A stretch of 64,000 nt of DNA from Clostridium putrefaciens (GCF_900461105.1 NZ_UFWZ01000001.1:3003001-3067000); one strand, 5' to 3'; counted from the first letter of the stretch, positions 18,380 to 28,255 are shown. Numbers and translations are program-made. Notes: generated from the letters alone by a model not told the origin.

Positions 18380-18857
18380 ACTTATGGTACGGTTCGCCTT
18401 TAATTATCCTAAACCCTCTATATATCTGTTCTAGTAGCATTACTCTGAATAACTGGTGGGGGAAGGTCATTTTTGAGAAGCATAGCTTATAATCTGCTCT
18501 TTCTAGAACCTTTTGTGATAGTCCAAGGGACCCTCCAATTATAAATACTAAATCACTCTTACCTTTTGTGCCTAGGTCTGATATAAAACTTGCTAATTCT
18601 TCTGAGGATACTGTTTTACCTTTTAGGTCTAAGGCAATAACAAAGGCATTATCTTTTATATGCTTTAATATAGCCTCTCCTTCTTTTACCTTTATCTGAA
18701 TTTCTTCTTTTTCAGATGCATTATCTGGGGTCTTCTCGTCGGAAACTTCTAATATTTGAAGCTTACAGTACCTTTTTAATCTTTTTGAATACTCTTCTAT
18801 GGCATCTCTTAAATACTTTTCTTTTACTTTTCCTACAGATATTATAGTTATATTCAT
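18378..18857 (-). CDS. rlmH: 23S rRNA (pseudouridine-1915 N3)-methyltransferase RlmH
   Basis: A 159-residue SPOUT methyltransferase acting on 23S rRNA helix 69. Family signatures are FIIGGSLGLSQ (SAM-binding knot) and the C-terminal MTFPHQLFRVMLLEQIYRGFRI...EPYHK. Full length. It is the last gene of a conserved minus-strand run (murA, WalJ-like, GerM lipoprotein, SEC-C protein, rlmH). The 3' end (CATAAGTAA) is the kind of site used by SCC-type elements in staphylococci, but no recombinase is present here. Confidence 0.95.
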   Translation of the reverse strand: MNITIISVGKVKEKYLRDAIEEYSKRLKRYCKLQILEVSDEKTPDNASEKEEIQIKVKEGEAILKHIKDNAFVIALDLKGKTVSSEELASFISDLGTKGKSDLVFIIGGSLGLSQKVLERADYKLCFSKMTFPHQLFRVMLLEQIYRGFRIIKGEPYHK

Positions 18858-18931
18858 AAATCTTTTCCTACCTTAATATTTTATATTTATTTTCAAGTAC
18901 TATTATTATTAGAAACTTTTCTTATATAACT

Positions 18932-18970
18932 AAAAAAAGACTTTCAAAATTTACTTGAAAGCCTTTTGTT
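18932..18970 (-). terminator. intrinsic terminator after the SEC-C protein gene
   Basis: On the minus strand GGCTTTCAA pairs with TTGAAAGTC, followed by TTTTTTT. Confidence 0.75.
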
Positions 18971-19003
18971 TTTACTAATTATATTATCTACTTCTGCCTT
19001 TTA

Positions 19004-19501
19004 TTATTTACCACAGCACTTTTTATATTTCTTTCCGCTTCCACAGGTACATAGGTCATTTCTTCCTACTTTGTTTTCATTAACTACTGTTTTAGATGAC
19101 TTCCATGCTTTATGTATTTCAGTTCTCTTTTCTTTTGAGAATATACCTTCCCATTGTGAAAGTTCATAAAGGTAGTCTGCTTTTGCATCTAACATGTTGT
19201 AGTATAACTTTTCAAAATCTATTTTGAATTCAACTTCACTATCTTCGCTTATAGTTTCTAAATCTATTGATTCTAATAAACTTTCATTTATTCCGTCTAC
19301 AAATCCCATTACAAATTCTGGAGTTGTCTCAAATTCCTTTGCTAAATCAGAAATGGTAGTACTTAAAGTATCTTTGTGACTTGCTAATATTTTTATGTAA
19401 ATACGTCTTTCAATATCACTATATTTATCCCAAAATGCCTCTTCTCCGTGATGTTTAACATACTCTACAACCATATCTGTCCATCTTTTATATAAATTCA
19501 T
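19004..19501 (-). CDS. SEC-C metal-binding motif protein
   Basis: A 165-residue protein whose C-terminus is a SEC-C zinc motif ([18 protein letters not shown], about 147-164), the same type as at the C-terminus of SecA. The N-terminal 140 residues are helical and resemble the uncharacterised clostridial proteins that carry this tag. A cytoplasmic, zinc-binding protein of unknown role. It lies in a conserved housekeeping cluster upstream of rlmH. Confidence 0.8.
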   Translation of the reverse strand: MNLYKRWTDMVVEYVKHHGEEAFWDKYSDIERRIYIKILASHKDTLSTTISDLAKEFETTPEFVMGFVDGINESLLESIDLETISEDSEVEFKIDFEKLYYNMLDAKADYLYELSQWEGIFSKEKRTEIHKAWKSSKTVVNENKVGRNDLCTCGSGKKYKKCCGK

Positions 19502-19671
19502 TTTATTATCTCCCTTTTTTCTTTTTTATAAACCATACTAACATTATAGGATGTAGTTATGATTTACATTATTTTGTAACTTCTATTTTACATTATTTAA
19601 AATTCATAGTAAATATCATTTTTATCTTAATTGTGCTTTAAATCTTTATAATAGGTTTTAATATTAACTTC

Positions 19672-20235
19672 TTACTTTTTAAGAAGAACTATTTCATCTC
19701 TTTTAAAAGGTTTTGAAATATCAAAATTTCCTCCTAATGTTTCAACATCCTTACTTTCTATAAGTATCTTTACTTTAGATACGGATGGAATTTGCTCAAG
19801 AGATGCCACTATGCTTGTTAAAACTGATTCTTCCTTTGCAGATGTCATAGTAATTAATGCCTCTTTGCTAAGATTTACAAAGGCTATACTATCTTTAATT
19901 GAAAAACTTAAAAGCCTAGTTTCTTTAGGTAATACAGGTTTTAACTTACCATTAATGGAAGGTCCTTTTACTAAAGAATCTATTATCAACTGTCCTATTA
20001 CTTCTTCTTTTGGAATCAAAACCTCTTCTTTGGCTATTTCTATCTTTGAAGCATCTTTAGATGCATCAAAATAAATATCTAACTCAATATTATCTTGTTT
20101 TTCCGCTGGTAGCTGAATGTTTTTAAACTTTTCTTTATTGTTTATGCTTATTTTATCTTTCTTAGAACAAGCTACTGTAGTCAAAGCTAAAAAGCAAAGC
20201 CCTATGCTTAAAGCACTTTTAAATCTTTTATCCAT
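19672..20235 (-). CDS. GerMN-domain lipoprotein
   Basis: A 187-residue lipoprotein. The signal peptide ends in the lipobox LTTVAC with the lipidated Cys at 23. The remainder matches the GerMN (sporulation and germination) domain, including IGQLIIDSLVKGPS and a C-terminal beta-strand-rich half. GerM of Bacillus is an assembly factor of the sporulation feeding-tube (SpoIIIA-SpoIIQ) complex; a similar role is possible, but many clostridia carry GerMN lipoproteins of unknown job. It sits between the WalJ-like hydrolase and SEC-C genes. Confidence 0.8.
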   Translation of the reverse strand: MDKRFKSALSIGLCFLALTTVACSKKDKISINNKEKFKNIQLPAEKQDNIELDIYFDASKDASKIEIAKEEVLIPKEEVIGQLIIDSLVKGPSINGKLKPVLPKETRLLSFSIKDSIAFVNLSKEALITMTSAKEESVLTSIVASLEQIPSVSKVKILIESKDVETLGGNFDISKPFKRDEIVLLKK

Positions 20236-20278
20236 ATATACCTTCCTCTAAATATTAATAAGACTAGTATTTGTCACA

Positions 20279-21064
20279 TCATATCTTAATATAGCTGCTT
20301 GGACCTTTTCTACTTGCCATTTGTACAGCTATATCCTTTTTAAGTTCGATATTGTTTTCTCTTAAAACACTTATGACCGTTTCATATGCTAACTCTGGAT
20401 AGTTATTAGTATTGCTTAAATGACCTAATATTATTCTTTTATATTTATCATTCATCATGTCTACTATAGCAGTTCCACAATCATCGTTAGATAAATGCCC
20501 TATATCGCTTAAAATTCTACGCTTTAAGCTATATGGATAGGGTCCAAACTTTAACATCTCTACATCATGATTACTTTCTAATAATATAACGTCTGAGTCT
20601 TCTATATTTCTTTTTATATCTGCTGTAAGATACCCAAAATCAGTAGTGATACTAACCTTTTTTCCTAAGGAATAAATTGAATAGCCTATAGGATTTGTAG
20701 CATCATGAGGTATAGGATAGTTTATAATATCCATATCTTTTATATTTGTTACATTACTATCAATAATCTTTATATTACATTCTTTTATCTTTCCTACAGT
20801 TTTGGTCATACCTTCCCATGTGCCCTCATTTGCATATATTGGTATATTGTATTTTCTTGACATAACCCCTATACCTTTTACATGATCTAAATGTTCATGT
20901 GTAACAAATATAGCATCTAATTGTGTTGGACTTTCATCTATCTCTTTTAGCGCAGCATCTATACTCTTACCTGGTAAGCCTGCATCTATAAGTATCTTTG
21001 ATTTTTCTGATGACACAAATATGCTGTTCCCGCTGCTTCCACTATATAAGGAACAAAATATCAT
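20279..21064 (-). CDS. MBL-fold metallohydrolase, YycJ/WalJ-like
   Basis: A 261-residue metallo-beta-lactamase-fold protein. The metal motif THEHLDH (about 56-62) and the later His/Asp ligands in PHDATN, TTDFGYL and LGHLSN are present. The opening IFCSLYSGSSGNSIFV is characteristic of the YycJ/WalJ group, proposed to be an exonuclease linked to replication or to cell-wall signalling. It lies 35 bases downstream of murA on the same strand, likely cotranscribed. Confidence 0.88.
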   Translation of the reverse strand: MIFCSLYSGSSGNSIFVSSEKSKILIDAGLPGKSIDAALKEIDESPTQLDAIFVTHEHLDHVKGIGVMSRKYNIPIYANEGTWEGMTKTVGKIKECNIKIIDSNVTNIKDMDIINYPIPHDATNPIGYSIYSLGKKVSITTDFGYLTADIKRNIEDSDVILLESNHDVEMLKFGPYPYSLKRRILSDIGHLSNDDCGTAIVDMMNDKYKRIILGHLSNTNNYPELAYETVISVLRENNIELKKDIAVQMASRKGPSSYIKI

Positions 21065-21099
21065 ATATATTCCTCCAAACTACCTTATAGAGATATTTA

Positions 21100-22362
21100 T
21101 TATTCCTTTATGGTTTCTCTATATATTTTTGCGCCTAATTTTTGAAATTTAACTTCTATGTTAGGGTATCCCCTATCTATATGTTCTATACTATGTATCT
21201 CAGTTCTTCCTTCAGCAAGTAATCCAGCTATAACCATAGCTGCTCCTGCTCTTAAATCTGTAGCCTTAACTACAGCTCCTGTAAGCTTTTCTCTACCTTC
21301 TATTATAGCTGTTCGACCTTCAACCTTTACATCTGCACCCATTTTTTTAAGCTCATCTACATGTTTGAATCTACTTTCCCAAATACTTTCAGTAACTATG
21401 CTTCTTCCTTCAGCAACGCAAAGTAATGTGCTCATAGGCTGTTGAACATCTGTTGGGAAGCCTGGGTATGGATTAGTTTTAATGTTTACACCCTTTAATT
21501 TCCCCTTAGATCTTACTGTCACAGAATCATCTTGTTCTATAACCTCTGCTCCCATTTCTATTAGTTTTGCTGATATAGATTCTAGATGTTTAGGTATAAC
21601 ATTTTTAACTGTTATCTCCCCACCAGTTGCTGCTGCTGCAATCATAAATGTTCCAGCCTCTATTTGGTCTGGGATAACACTATAGCTACATCCGTATAAC
21701 TTCTCTACTCCAGTAATTCTTATAATGTCCGTTCCTGCTCCCTTAACGTTTGCGCCCATAAAGTTTAAGAAGTTAGCTACATCTACTACATGTGGCTCCC
21801 TTGCGGCATTTTCAAGTGTAGTTATTCCTTCTGCAAGTGTGGCTGCTAACATAACATTTATAGTAGCTCCAACGCTTACAACGTCAAAAAATATATTTGT
21901 TCCTATTAACCTATCTGCTTTTATATTTACAGCTCCATGTTCAATCTTAACTGTAGCCCCAAGAGCCTCAAATCCTTTTATATGCTGATCTATAGGTCTA
22001 ACCCCTATAGGACAACCTCCTGGAAGTTCTACTCTTGCCTTTTTAAACCGTCCAAGTAAAGCCCCTATAAAGTAATAAGATGCTCTCATTCTTCTTACAT
22101 CTTCAGTACAAGCATCTAAATTAGTTATTTCTGAACTATCTATATCTAATGAGTTAACATTAGTCTTTATCTTACATCCTAAAGACTTTGTTATTCTCTC
22201 TAAACAATGGACATCTTCAATGCTAGGTATATTATCAATATGACAAGTTCCCTCGCTAGCCATTAAAGCTGCTGGTATTATTGCTACTGCTGCATTCTTT
22301 GCTCCGCTTATGTCAATATCTCCAAAAAGTCTATTTCCTCCGTGTACTACTAATTTCTCCAT
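21100..22362 (-). CDS. murA: UDP-N-acetylglucosamine 1-carboxyvinyltransferase
   Basis: A 420-residue enzyme of the first committed step of peptidoglycan synthesis, adding enolpyruvate to UDP-GlcNAc in the cytoplasm. The active-site loop has the fosfomycin-sensitive Cys in [20 protein letters not shown] (substrate Lys) and [10 protein letters not shown] are also intact. The ATG at 22362 is chosen for AAGGGTGAAA upstream. It begins the run of five minus-strand genes ending with rlmH. Confidence 0.95.
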   Translation of the reverse strand: MEKLVVHGGNRLFGDIDISGAKNAAVAIIPAALMASEGTCHIDNIPSIEDVHCLERITKSLGCKIKTNVNSLDIDSSEITNLDACTEDVRRMRASYYFIGALLGRFKKARVELPGGCPIGVRPIDQHIKGFEALGATVKIEHGAVNIKADRLIGTNIFFDVVSVGATINVMLAATLAEGITTLENAAREPHVVDVANFLNFMGANVKGAGTDIIRITGVEKLYGCSYSVIPDQIEAGTFMIAAAATGGEITVKNVIPKHLESISAKLIEMGAEVIEQDDSVTVRSKGKLKGVNIKTNPYPGFPTDVQQPMSTLLCVAEGRSIVTESIWESRFKHVDELKKMGADVKVEGRTAIIEGREKLTGAVVKATDLRAGAAMVIAGLLAEGRTEIHSIEHIDRGYPNIEVKFQKLGAKIYRETIKE

Positions 22363-22858
22363 ATATTTCACCCTTATTTATCATTTTTATATGAACTTCT
22401 CTCAAAATTCTAAATTTATTTTTAATAAGTTAATTTCATTTAATATAATCCTATTTTAATTATTTAATTCCACTTAAATATACATATTATATTTATTATG
22501 TCGTATTTAAATTTATTTTAATTTCATAACTTTTATTATAACATAAGTTGTTATAATATTAATACCTTTTTCGAAATGATATAAAAATAGTATCACCTTA
22601 GTTTAAATTTATATAAAATATATTCTACATATAAGTATTCAATAATACAAGCCCCTTTTATAAGTTAATCATGAAACATTTAATACATTTAATTATTTAG
22701 AAATTACTTCTTATAAAAGTTACTTTTAAATCTTTAAATTAACCTAACATACCCGCAAGGGTATGACGTTTTAATGGAAGTATTATAAAAAGAACTATTA
22801 TGATTAAATTAACCTTATCATAATAGTTCTCTTTATCTTAAAGTCTTTTCATATAATA
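22363..22858. other. AT-rich intergenic region upstream of murA
   Basis: No gene. It holds a small hairpin (CATACCC-GCAA-GGGTATG, 22748-22765) and a terminator (22790-22836). The remainder is very AT-rich and presumably carries the murA promoter, which I cannot place with confidence. Confidence 0.4.
22790..22836 (-). terminator. intrinsic terminator after the DUF1540 gene
   Basis: AAGAACTATTATGAT pairs with ATCATAATAGTTCT, followed on the minus strand by TTTTTAT. Confidence 0.8.
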
Positions 22859-23020
22859 TTATTTCATGGTTTCAAAGCTTGCACAATCAGTGCATTCAAC
22901 TGTCTTTGCCATAGGCTCATGTTTGACTATTTCAATTTTGTTTAAAGTACAATAGCTATCCTTCTTATAGTGATATTTACATTCTGACACATTACATCCT
23001 ATACTTTTGTTAACTTCCAT
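22859..23020 (-). CDS. DUF1540 domain protein
   Basis: A 53-residue cysteine-rich protein. The family pattern is IGCNVSECKYHYKKDSYCTLNKI...TVECTDCASF, with six cysteines, probably a small metal-binding fold. DUF1540 proteins are common in spore-formers; the function is unknown. The start at 23020 is chosen because GAGGAGTGATAA precedes that ATG; the frame runs further upstream without any ribosome site. Confidence 0.8.
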   Translation of the reverse strand: MEVNKSIGCNVSECKYHYKKDSYCTLNKIEIVKHEPMAKTVECTDCASFETMK

Positions 23021-23266
23021 ATTTATCACTCCTCTTTTATACATTATTTTAATTGTACGATTATATCTTTTGTATTTATATCTTTTATTATTCAAGTAAT
23101 ATATTAATTTTAGTAAATTAATATATTACTCACTCTAATATCAATATGATATAATATATAATAACTTCGTACATTATAAACTTTATGTATTTATATATTA
23201 AAAAAGTTAACGTTTAACTTTTTATTTAAACAATATGAATTAAAATATAAAATTTGGGGGATAACA

Positions 23267-23821
23267 ATGAAATATTATTTAGTAGCATTATTTGATGAAG
23301 ATTCCTATAAGTCGATAGAAGGTATTCAAAAAGACTTAAGTAAAAAATACAATCTATATAAAAACCTTCCAACATTGCATATAACTTTAGAGGTTATAGA
23401 CGATCCTGATATAGATAAATTAGATGAAGTTCTTAAAGGTATATTAAAATCATATAAAAGATTTAAAGTAGAAATAGATGATGTCATATGTTTTAATGAA
23501 CCCTACAAATCTGTAAATCTAAGAGTTAAAAATAAAGGATATATACAAAGATTAAATAGAACTATAAACGATAAATTAAAACTTAATGGGTTTAATGTAA
23601 GAAAAGACGCCTCTAATTGGGACTTACACATCTCAATTGCAAATACGAACTTTGCTTCACGAGAATGGTCTAAAAATGAATTCTTAAATGCTTGTCATAA
23701 AGCCCAAGAAGATGGCTTCTATAAATTAGCAAAAATACAAAGAATAGAACTTTGGAAACCAATTAATAATAAGCGAGATATGATAATAAAAAGTTATCCA
23801 TTAAAAACCTTCTTACCCTAG
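23267..23821 (+). CDS. 2H phosphoesterase-like protein (2'-5' RNA ligase superfamily)
   Basis: A 184-residue protein with two H-x-T/S-h motifs: LHITLEV (about 45-51) and LHISIANT (about 124-131), diagnostic of the 2H phosphoesterase superfamily. Such enzymes cleave or form cyclic or 2'-5' phosphodiesters in RNA or nucleotides; the substrate is not evident. ATG start after GGGGGATAA. It appears monocistronic. Confidence 0.8.
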   Translation: MKYYLVALFDEDSYKSIEGIQKDLSKKYNLYKNLPTLHITLEVIDDPDIDKLDEVLKGILKSYKRFKVEIDDVICFNEPYKSVNLRVKNKGYIQRLNRTINDKLKLNGFNVRKDASNWDLHISIANTNFASREWSKNEFLNACHKAQEDGFYKLAKIQRIELWKPINNKRDMIIKSYPLKTFLP

Positions 23822-23949
23822 CACCTTATGTAAATATAAATAATTTTAACTTTTCTTTTGGTAATCGTTTTCTGAACTTTCAATTTTTATGATAATTAGT
23901 TACAATAGATTAGTGAGAAAATTGCTATTGAAAGAAAGGCGGATTTGTT

Positions 23950-24426
23950 ATGAATTTACAGTACTTATTTAAGTTACAAAAGGATTTAAACGAAAAAGTA
24001 TATGTTTCCAGAAACTTAGATGAAAGTATCCTTAATTCAAAAAACTTTTTAGCTCTGTTAGTAGAACTAGGTAAACTTGCTAATGAAACTAAAAGCTTTG
24101 AATATTGGTCCGATGCAAAGCCTTCTACAAAAGGTGTCTTATTAGATTCTTATGTAGATTGTTTTCATCTAATATTAACTTTAGGTCTAGATAAACTTTA
24201 TACCAATATTTCACCAAAACTTAAACCAAATGATTACAATATTTCAGAACAATTTTTAAATCTATATGTAGATATAAATGATTTAATGGTTACATCATCT
24301 AAAGACCACTACATAACACTTTTTGAAGATTTTTTAAGCTTAGGTCTTAGATTAGGTTTTTCTTTAAATGAAATAGAAAACTCTTACATAATAAAAAACA
24401 CTTCTAATAACAAAAAAATTAAATGA
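23950..24426 (+). CDS. dimeric dUTPase-like all-alpha NTP pyrophosphohydrolase
   Basis: A 158-residue all-helical protein of the dimeric dUTPase/MazG-like superfamily. Visible acidic metal motifs are ELGKLANETKSFEYW (an E-x3-E-like helix) and LLDSYVDCFHLILTLG (the E/D-x2-D helix). It would hydrolyse dUTP to dUMP, limiting uracil in DNA. ATG start after GAAAGGCGG. It ends in a strong terminator. Confidence 0.75.
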   Translation: MNLQYLFKLQKDLNEKVYVSRNLDESILNSKNFLALLVELGKLANETKSFEYWSDAKPSTKGVLLDSYVDCFHLILTLGLDKLYTNISPKLKPNDYNISEQFLNLYVDINDLMVTSSKDHYITLFEDFLSLGLRLGFSLNEIENSYIIKNTSNNKKIK

Positions 24427-24439
24427 TTATAAAATAACT

Positions 24440-24467
24440 TCTCTACCTTTGGTAGAGTTTTTTTTTT
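24440..24467 (+). terminator. intrinsic terminator after the dUTPase-like gene
   Basis: CTCTACC-TTT-GGTAGAG followed by ten T residues. Confidence 0.9.
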
Positions 24468-24501
24468 ACTTTTGGAAATAATACTTATAGAGGTGATATT
24501 T

Positions 24502-24933
24502 ATGTTAGGTGTAATATTTTCAATAGTAGCTGGAATTGCTATGAGTCTACAAGGCGTTTTTAATACTAGGCTTGGAGAAAAAATCGGGCTTTTAGAAACA
24601 AATCTAGTAGTTCAAGGTAGTGGGCTTATATTAACAATTTTATTAATATGTTTTTTAGGATCTGGTAATATAAAAGAAATTAAATCAGTAAACAAACTAT
24701 ATCTTTTAGGTGGATTTTTAGGCGTTCTTATAATATATACAGTAATGAAAGGAATTTCATCTATGGGTCCTACCTATTGTATATCAATTATTCTTGTAGC
24801 CCAATTATTATCTGCCGCTTTAATCGATTATTTAGGAATGTTTGATACAAATAAGGTTTCTTTTGGATTTAGCAAGATAATAGGTATTGCAATAATGGTT
24901 GTAGGTATTATAATATTTAAGTGGAAACCTTAA
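24502..24933 (+). CDS. DMT-superfamily small transporter, YdcZ/DUF606-like
   Basis: A 143-residue hydrophobic protein with five predicted membrane helices, about half the length of a ten-helix EamA transporter. The sequence (AGIAMSLQGVFNTRLGEKIGLLETNLVVQG) fits the DUF606/YdcZ group, whose members may work as dimers. Substrate unknown. The start at 24502 is chosen for AGAGGTGATA just upstream; the reading frame extends ten codons further without a site. Confidence 0.75.
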   Translation: MLGVIFSIVAGIAMSLQGVFNTRLGEKIGLLETNLVVQGSGLILTILLICFLGSGNIKEIKSVNKLYLLGGFLGVLIIYTVMKGISSMGPTYCISIILVAQLLSAALIDYLGMFDTNKVSFGFSKIIGIAIMVVGIIIFKWKP

Positions 24934-25005
24934 TAATTTAAAGGTGGTGTTATTATTAACCTATTAAAAACTATAAATAAAGTAAGTTTTAATACAAAGT
25001 TTCTT

Positions 25006-25788
25006 ATGAAACTTCACTATAAAAATCTAAAAAATTATTTTTTAGAAACTTCCACTCCATTAAGTGACTCCTTGGTTACTAATTCTGTACAGTGGATAGG
25101 CCATGCTTCTGTTATGATAAATCTTTATGATAACATATTTATAACAGATCCTGTTATTGGATCTGTGGGCCAATTTAAGAGGAAGATTAAACCTTCTATG
25201 AATTTAACATCTTCAGATATAAATTATATATTACTTTCGCATGGTCATATGGACCATATTGACTTTTATTCACTAATAAAAATGAATAAAGATGTAATAG
25301 TACTCTGCCCTAAGTCCTATGTGAAATCTATAAGAATTATAGGATTTAAGAATGTCATAGGTATATCCGAAGGTGAAATACACCAAAATGGTGACATTAC
25401 AATAAAGTGTATAGCTGCAAATCATGATGGTCGAAGATATTATATAGGAAAAGATCATAGCAGCAATGCTTATCTTATAAGTTGTAAAGATAAAAGTGTG
25501 TTTTTTGCTGGTGATACTGCTTTCACAGAAAACTTCAAAGAAATAGAAAGTGATCTAGCTCTTATGCCTGTAGGTTGTTATCTACCTGAAGGTTTTGATA
25601 AGATGCACTGCACCCCACTTGAAAGTTATAAGATGTATAAAATGATGAGATCAAAAAAAATGTTACCCATCCACTATAATACTTTTATATTGTCACTAGA
25701 AGATGATTTAGATACTGTAAACATATTGAAATCCATAAAGGATAATACTATAGATATAGTTAATATAGGTAAAACTTCATTAATATAA
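25006..25788 (+). CDS. MBL-fold metal-dependent hydrolase, UlaG-like
   Basis: A metallo-beta-lactamase-fold protein (260 residues from the ATG) with metal motif LLSHGHMDHIDF (about 76-87), later ligands in AANHDGRR and FAGDTAF, and HYNTF near the C-terminus. It resembles UlaG/RomA-like hydrolases that act on lactones or phosphodiesters; substrate unknown. The annotated ATG has no ribosome site. The same frame runs back to ATT codons at 24952/24955 that sit 5-8 bases after AGGTGG, so an ATT start adding 17-18 residues is plausible. It lies 70 bases after the DMT gene. Confidence 0.78.
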   Translation: MKLHYKNLKNYFLETSTPLSDSLVTNSVQWIGHASVMINLYDNIFITDPVIGSVGQFKRKIKPSMNLTSSDINYILLSHGHMDHIDFYSLIKMNKDVIVLCPKSYVKSIRIIGFKNVIGISEGEIHQNGDITIKCIAANHDGRRYYIGKDHSSNAYLISCKDKSVFFAGDTAFTENFKEIESDLALMPVGCYLPEGFDKMHCTPLESYKMYKMMRSKKMLPIHYNTFILSLEDDLDTVNILKSIKDNTIDIVNIGKTSLI

Positions 25789-25886
25789 GATTACCTTATT
25801 ACAAATATCTATACTATCTATTAATATATCCATTAATAGATTATACTGTATATATATATTTATTAATTTTAGGGGGACTAAACTTT

Positions 25887-26792
25887 ATGGATTTTAAACA
25901 AATAGAAGCCTTCATATCAGTTGCAAAACTTAAAAGCTTTTCAAAAGCTGCAAATAGCATCTACTTATCTCAACCTACTATAAGCTCTCATATTTCTAGT
26001 TTAGAAAAAGAGCTAAACATTCAACTTTTTGACAGAAACTCTAAAGAAGTTAATGTAACTCCAGCGGGTCGGTCATTCTTAAATTATGCTGTAGACATTA
26101 TAAATACTAGAAATAACGCAATAACAAACTTATGTGCTTTTAATAATAAGATTTGTGGTACCTTAAACATATCCGCAAGTACAACCCCTTGTCACACTAT
26201 GATTCCAAGTCTTATAAATAAATTTAGTACAGAATATCCTCAAATAGCCTTTAATATAAGCGAAAAAAACTCCGGTGAAATAATTGAGGATATAATTAAT
26301 TTAGACTGTGAAGTGGGACTCGTTGGAGATGTTGGGAAAACTGATAAAATAAAAAGTTATTGTCTTGGAGAGGACAACCTAGTTCTAATATCAAGCCCTA
26401 CTATGAATGTACCAAAAGAAATAGCAATAGAAGATTTGTTTAGATACAAATTTATAATGAGAGAAAAGAATTCTGCAACTAGGAAAACCTTTGAAGAAAG
26501 TCTTACATCAAATGGGTTAGATCAAAGTAAGTTAGATATCTTATGTGAGATAAACAACATGGATACACTAATACAATTTGTAAAGTCTGGCACTGGTGTT
26601 TCAGTGGTTTCTCAAAACATTGGCCTTGATTACGTAAGTAGTGGACAGCTTAATATCTCGAAAATTAAAGGTTTAGACCTTAAGAGATATATCTATCTTA
26701 TACTTAATTCAAAGCGTACTCTAACCCCTACAGCTAATGCTTTCTTTGAATTTTGTATTAAAGAGTTCAATGTAAATAACTTTCCTTCTTAG
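25887..26792 (+). CDS. LysR-family transcriptional regulator
   Basis: A 301-residue regulator. The N-terminal winged HTH (MDFKQIEAFISVAKLKSFSKAA...QPTISSHISSLE, about 1-60) is typical. The rest is a periplasmic-binding-protein-like effector domain (about 90-295). ATG start after GGGGGACT. Clostridial relatives are often CysB/CysL-like, but the effector and targets cannot be read from sequence, and no divergent gene suggests one. Ends in its own terminator. Confidence 0.9.
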   Translation: MDFKQIEAFISVAKLKSFSKAANSIYLSQPTISSHISSLEKELNIQLFDRNSKEVNVTPAGRSFLNYAVDIINTRNNAITNLCAFNNKICGTLNISASTTPCHTMIPSLINKFSTEYPQIAFNISEKNSGEIIEDIINLDCEVGLVGDVGKTDKIKSYCLGEDNLVLISSPTMNVPKEIAIEDLFRYKFIMREKNSATRKTFEESLTSNGLDQSKLDILCEINNMDTLIQFVKSGTGVSVVSQNIGLDYVSSGQLNISKIKGLDLKRYIYLILNSKRTLTPTANAFFEFCIKEFNVNNFPS

Positions 26793-26850
26793 ACATATTA
26801 CTTATAACTACAATAATTATATAAGTAATATCTAAAATTTATATAATTAT

Positions 26851-26897
26851 AAAAGCTTCCTACTTAATTTAACCTTAAGTAGGAAGCTTTTATTTTT
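26851..26897 (+). terminator. intrinsic terminator after the LysR gene
   Basis: AAAAGCTTCCTACTTAA pairs with TTAAGTAGGAAGCTTTT, followed by a T-rich tail. Confidence 0.85.
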
Positions 26898-26962
26898 AAT
26901 AAATACTACTTCCCCTATATATTTCATAATATATATTGTAATGCTAAAAAAGGGGTATTTAT

Positions 26963-28156
26963 ATGTTCTTATTTAAAAGTAAAATTGATGTTAATTTAAA
27001 AAAGGCTATAGATATAAACTTATATAAAAGTTATAGGGTTATAATCCATTGTAAAAACCTTCAAGAAAATATCGAGAATAGGATAAGGTCTGGTGGTGGT
27101 AAGATCTTAAGGTCTGTTTATACTATTGATATAATTTCTGCTTCTATATCTTCTTTATTAATCATAAGGCTAGCTGAATATCCCGAAGTTTCATTTATAA
27201 CCTTTGATAGTTTTGCCTTCCTTTGTGGAAGAAGCGTAATTCACTCTAATAAGGCTTATATAGGCGATACCTATACCCTCACAGGTAAAAATGTAGGTAT
27301 AGGGCTCGTAGATAGCGGTGTTTATCCTCATGCTGACCTTTTGTTACCTAGAAATAAGATTAAATATTTTGTAGATCTTTTAGATGCGGTTAACTATCCT
27401 TATGATGATAATGGTCACGGTACATTTATATCTGGATTAATTTCAGGTAGTGGTCATAGTTCTGAAGGTAAGTTTAAAGGTGTTGCACAAAACTCATTTA
27501 TACATTGTTATAAAGCTTTTAATCGACTTGGTAGAGCCTATGTTTCAGACATATTTTTTGCTATAGATGATATTTTAGCTAAATCTCAAAAGGATAATAT
27601 AAAGATCTTATGCCTACCCTTTGAAGTTTTAGAGTATAACCCCTTTGTAATTAATTGTTTTTCTATATTATTTGAAAGATGTATAAAGGTTGGTTTAGTT
27701 CCTATAGTTCCTTCTGGTAGTTTAAATGCAGATGAGGAAACAATTGTGGGTCTTGGACTAATTCCTCATTGCATAACCGTATCCGGTGTTAACATTCAAG
27801 ATAGTATAAAAGAATTCAAGTTTTCTTCTTCTAATGGTAGTAAAAAGATAAATAAGCCAGATATAGCTGCTAACTGTGTTGATTTATGTTCTTTAAATAC
27901 GGATGCAGAGTATATATCCGAAAGAAATGGTAAAAAGCTATACCCTAAAACTTTAGATATACCATACACTTCTTACACCGGAACCTCTTGTGCTGTAGCT
28001 TATATAGCAGGTGTATGTGCTTTGCTTTTTGAAAATAACCCATCCTTAACATTTAAAGACTTGTTGTCTTTAATAAAGGTATCCTCAGAACTTGCTCCTA
28101 TATCAAAATCCAGTCAAGGCAATGGAATAATAAATATAAATAAACTCTTGCCATAA
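26963..28156 (+). CDS. subtilisin-like serine protease (S8), no signal peptide
   Basis: A 397-residue S8 peptidase. The catalytic triad is visible as Asp117 (LVDSG), His152 (DDNGHGTFISG) and Ser342 (GTSCAVAYIAG). Residues 1-95 look like an inhibitor_I9-type prodomain. There is no signal peptide, so it is probably intracellular or spore-associated. The oxyanion-hole Asn, normally in a GN motif, is replaced: the sequence reads VPSGSLN (Ser253, with Asn255 two residues on). The family is common in spore-forming clostridia. ATG start after AAGGGG. Confidence 0.87.
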   Translation: MFLFKSKIDVNLKKAIDINLYKSYRVIIHCKNLQENIENRIRSGGGKILRSVYTIDIISASISSLLIIRLAEYPEVSFITFDSFAFLCGRSVIHSNKAYIGDTYTLTGKNVGIGLVDSGVYPHADLLLPRNKIKYFVDLLDAVNYPYDDNGHGTFISGLISGSGHSSEGKFKGVAQNSFIHCYKAFNRLGRAYVSDIFFAIDDILAKSQKDNIKILCLPFEVLEYNPFVINCFSILFERCIKVGLVPIVPSGSLNADEETIVGLGLIPHCITVSGVNIQDSIKEFKFSSSNGSKKINKPDIAANCVDLCSLNTDAEYISERNGKKLYPKTLDIPYTSYTGTSCAVAYIAGVCALLFENNPSLTFKDLLSLIKVSSELAPISKSSQGNGIININKLLP

Positions 28157-28160
28157 ATCT

Positions 28161-28192
28161 AAAAGAGGTTGCAACTAACTTTGCAACCTCTA
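28161..28192 (+). terminator. intrinsic terminator after the S8 protease gene
   Basis: AGAGGTTGCAA pairs with TTGCAACCTCT, a short distance after the stop; it lacks a long T run. Confidence 0.6.
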
Positions 28193-28255
28193 AACTTACT
28201 AAAACATTGATATCATTTTACCTGTAATAAGAAAGAGTTCAACACTTATATTTAA

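Noticed and set aside
18378..18395. SCC-type attachment site at the rlmH 3' end
   Set aside because: The CATAAGTAA end resembles the staphylococcal attB, but there is no ccr-type recombinase and I found no second att copy bracketing the bacteriocin genes.
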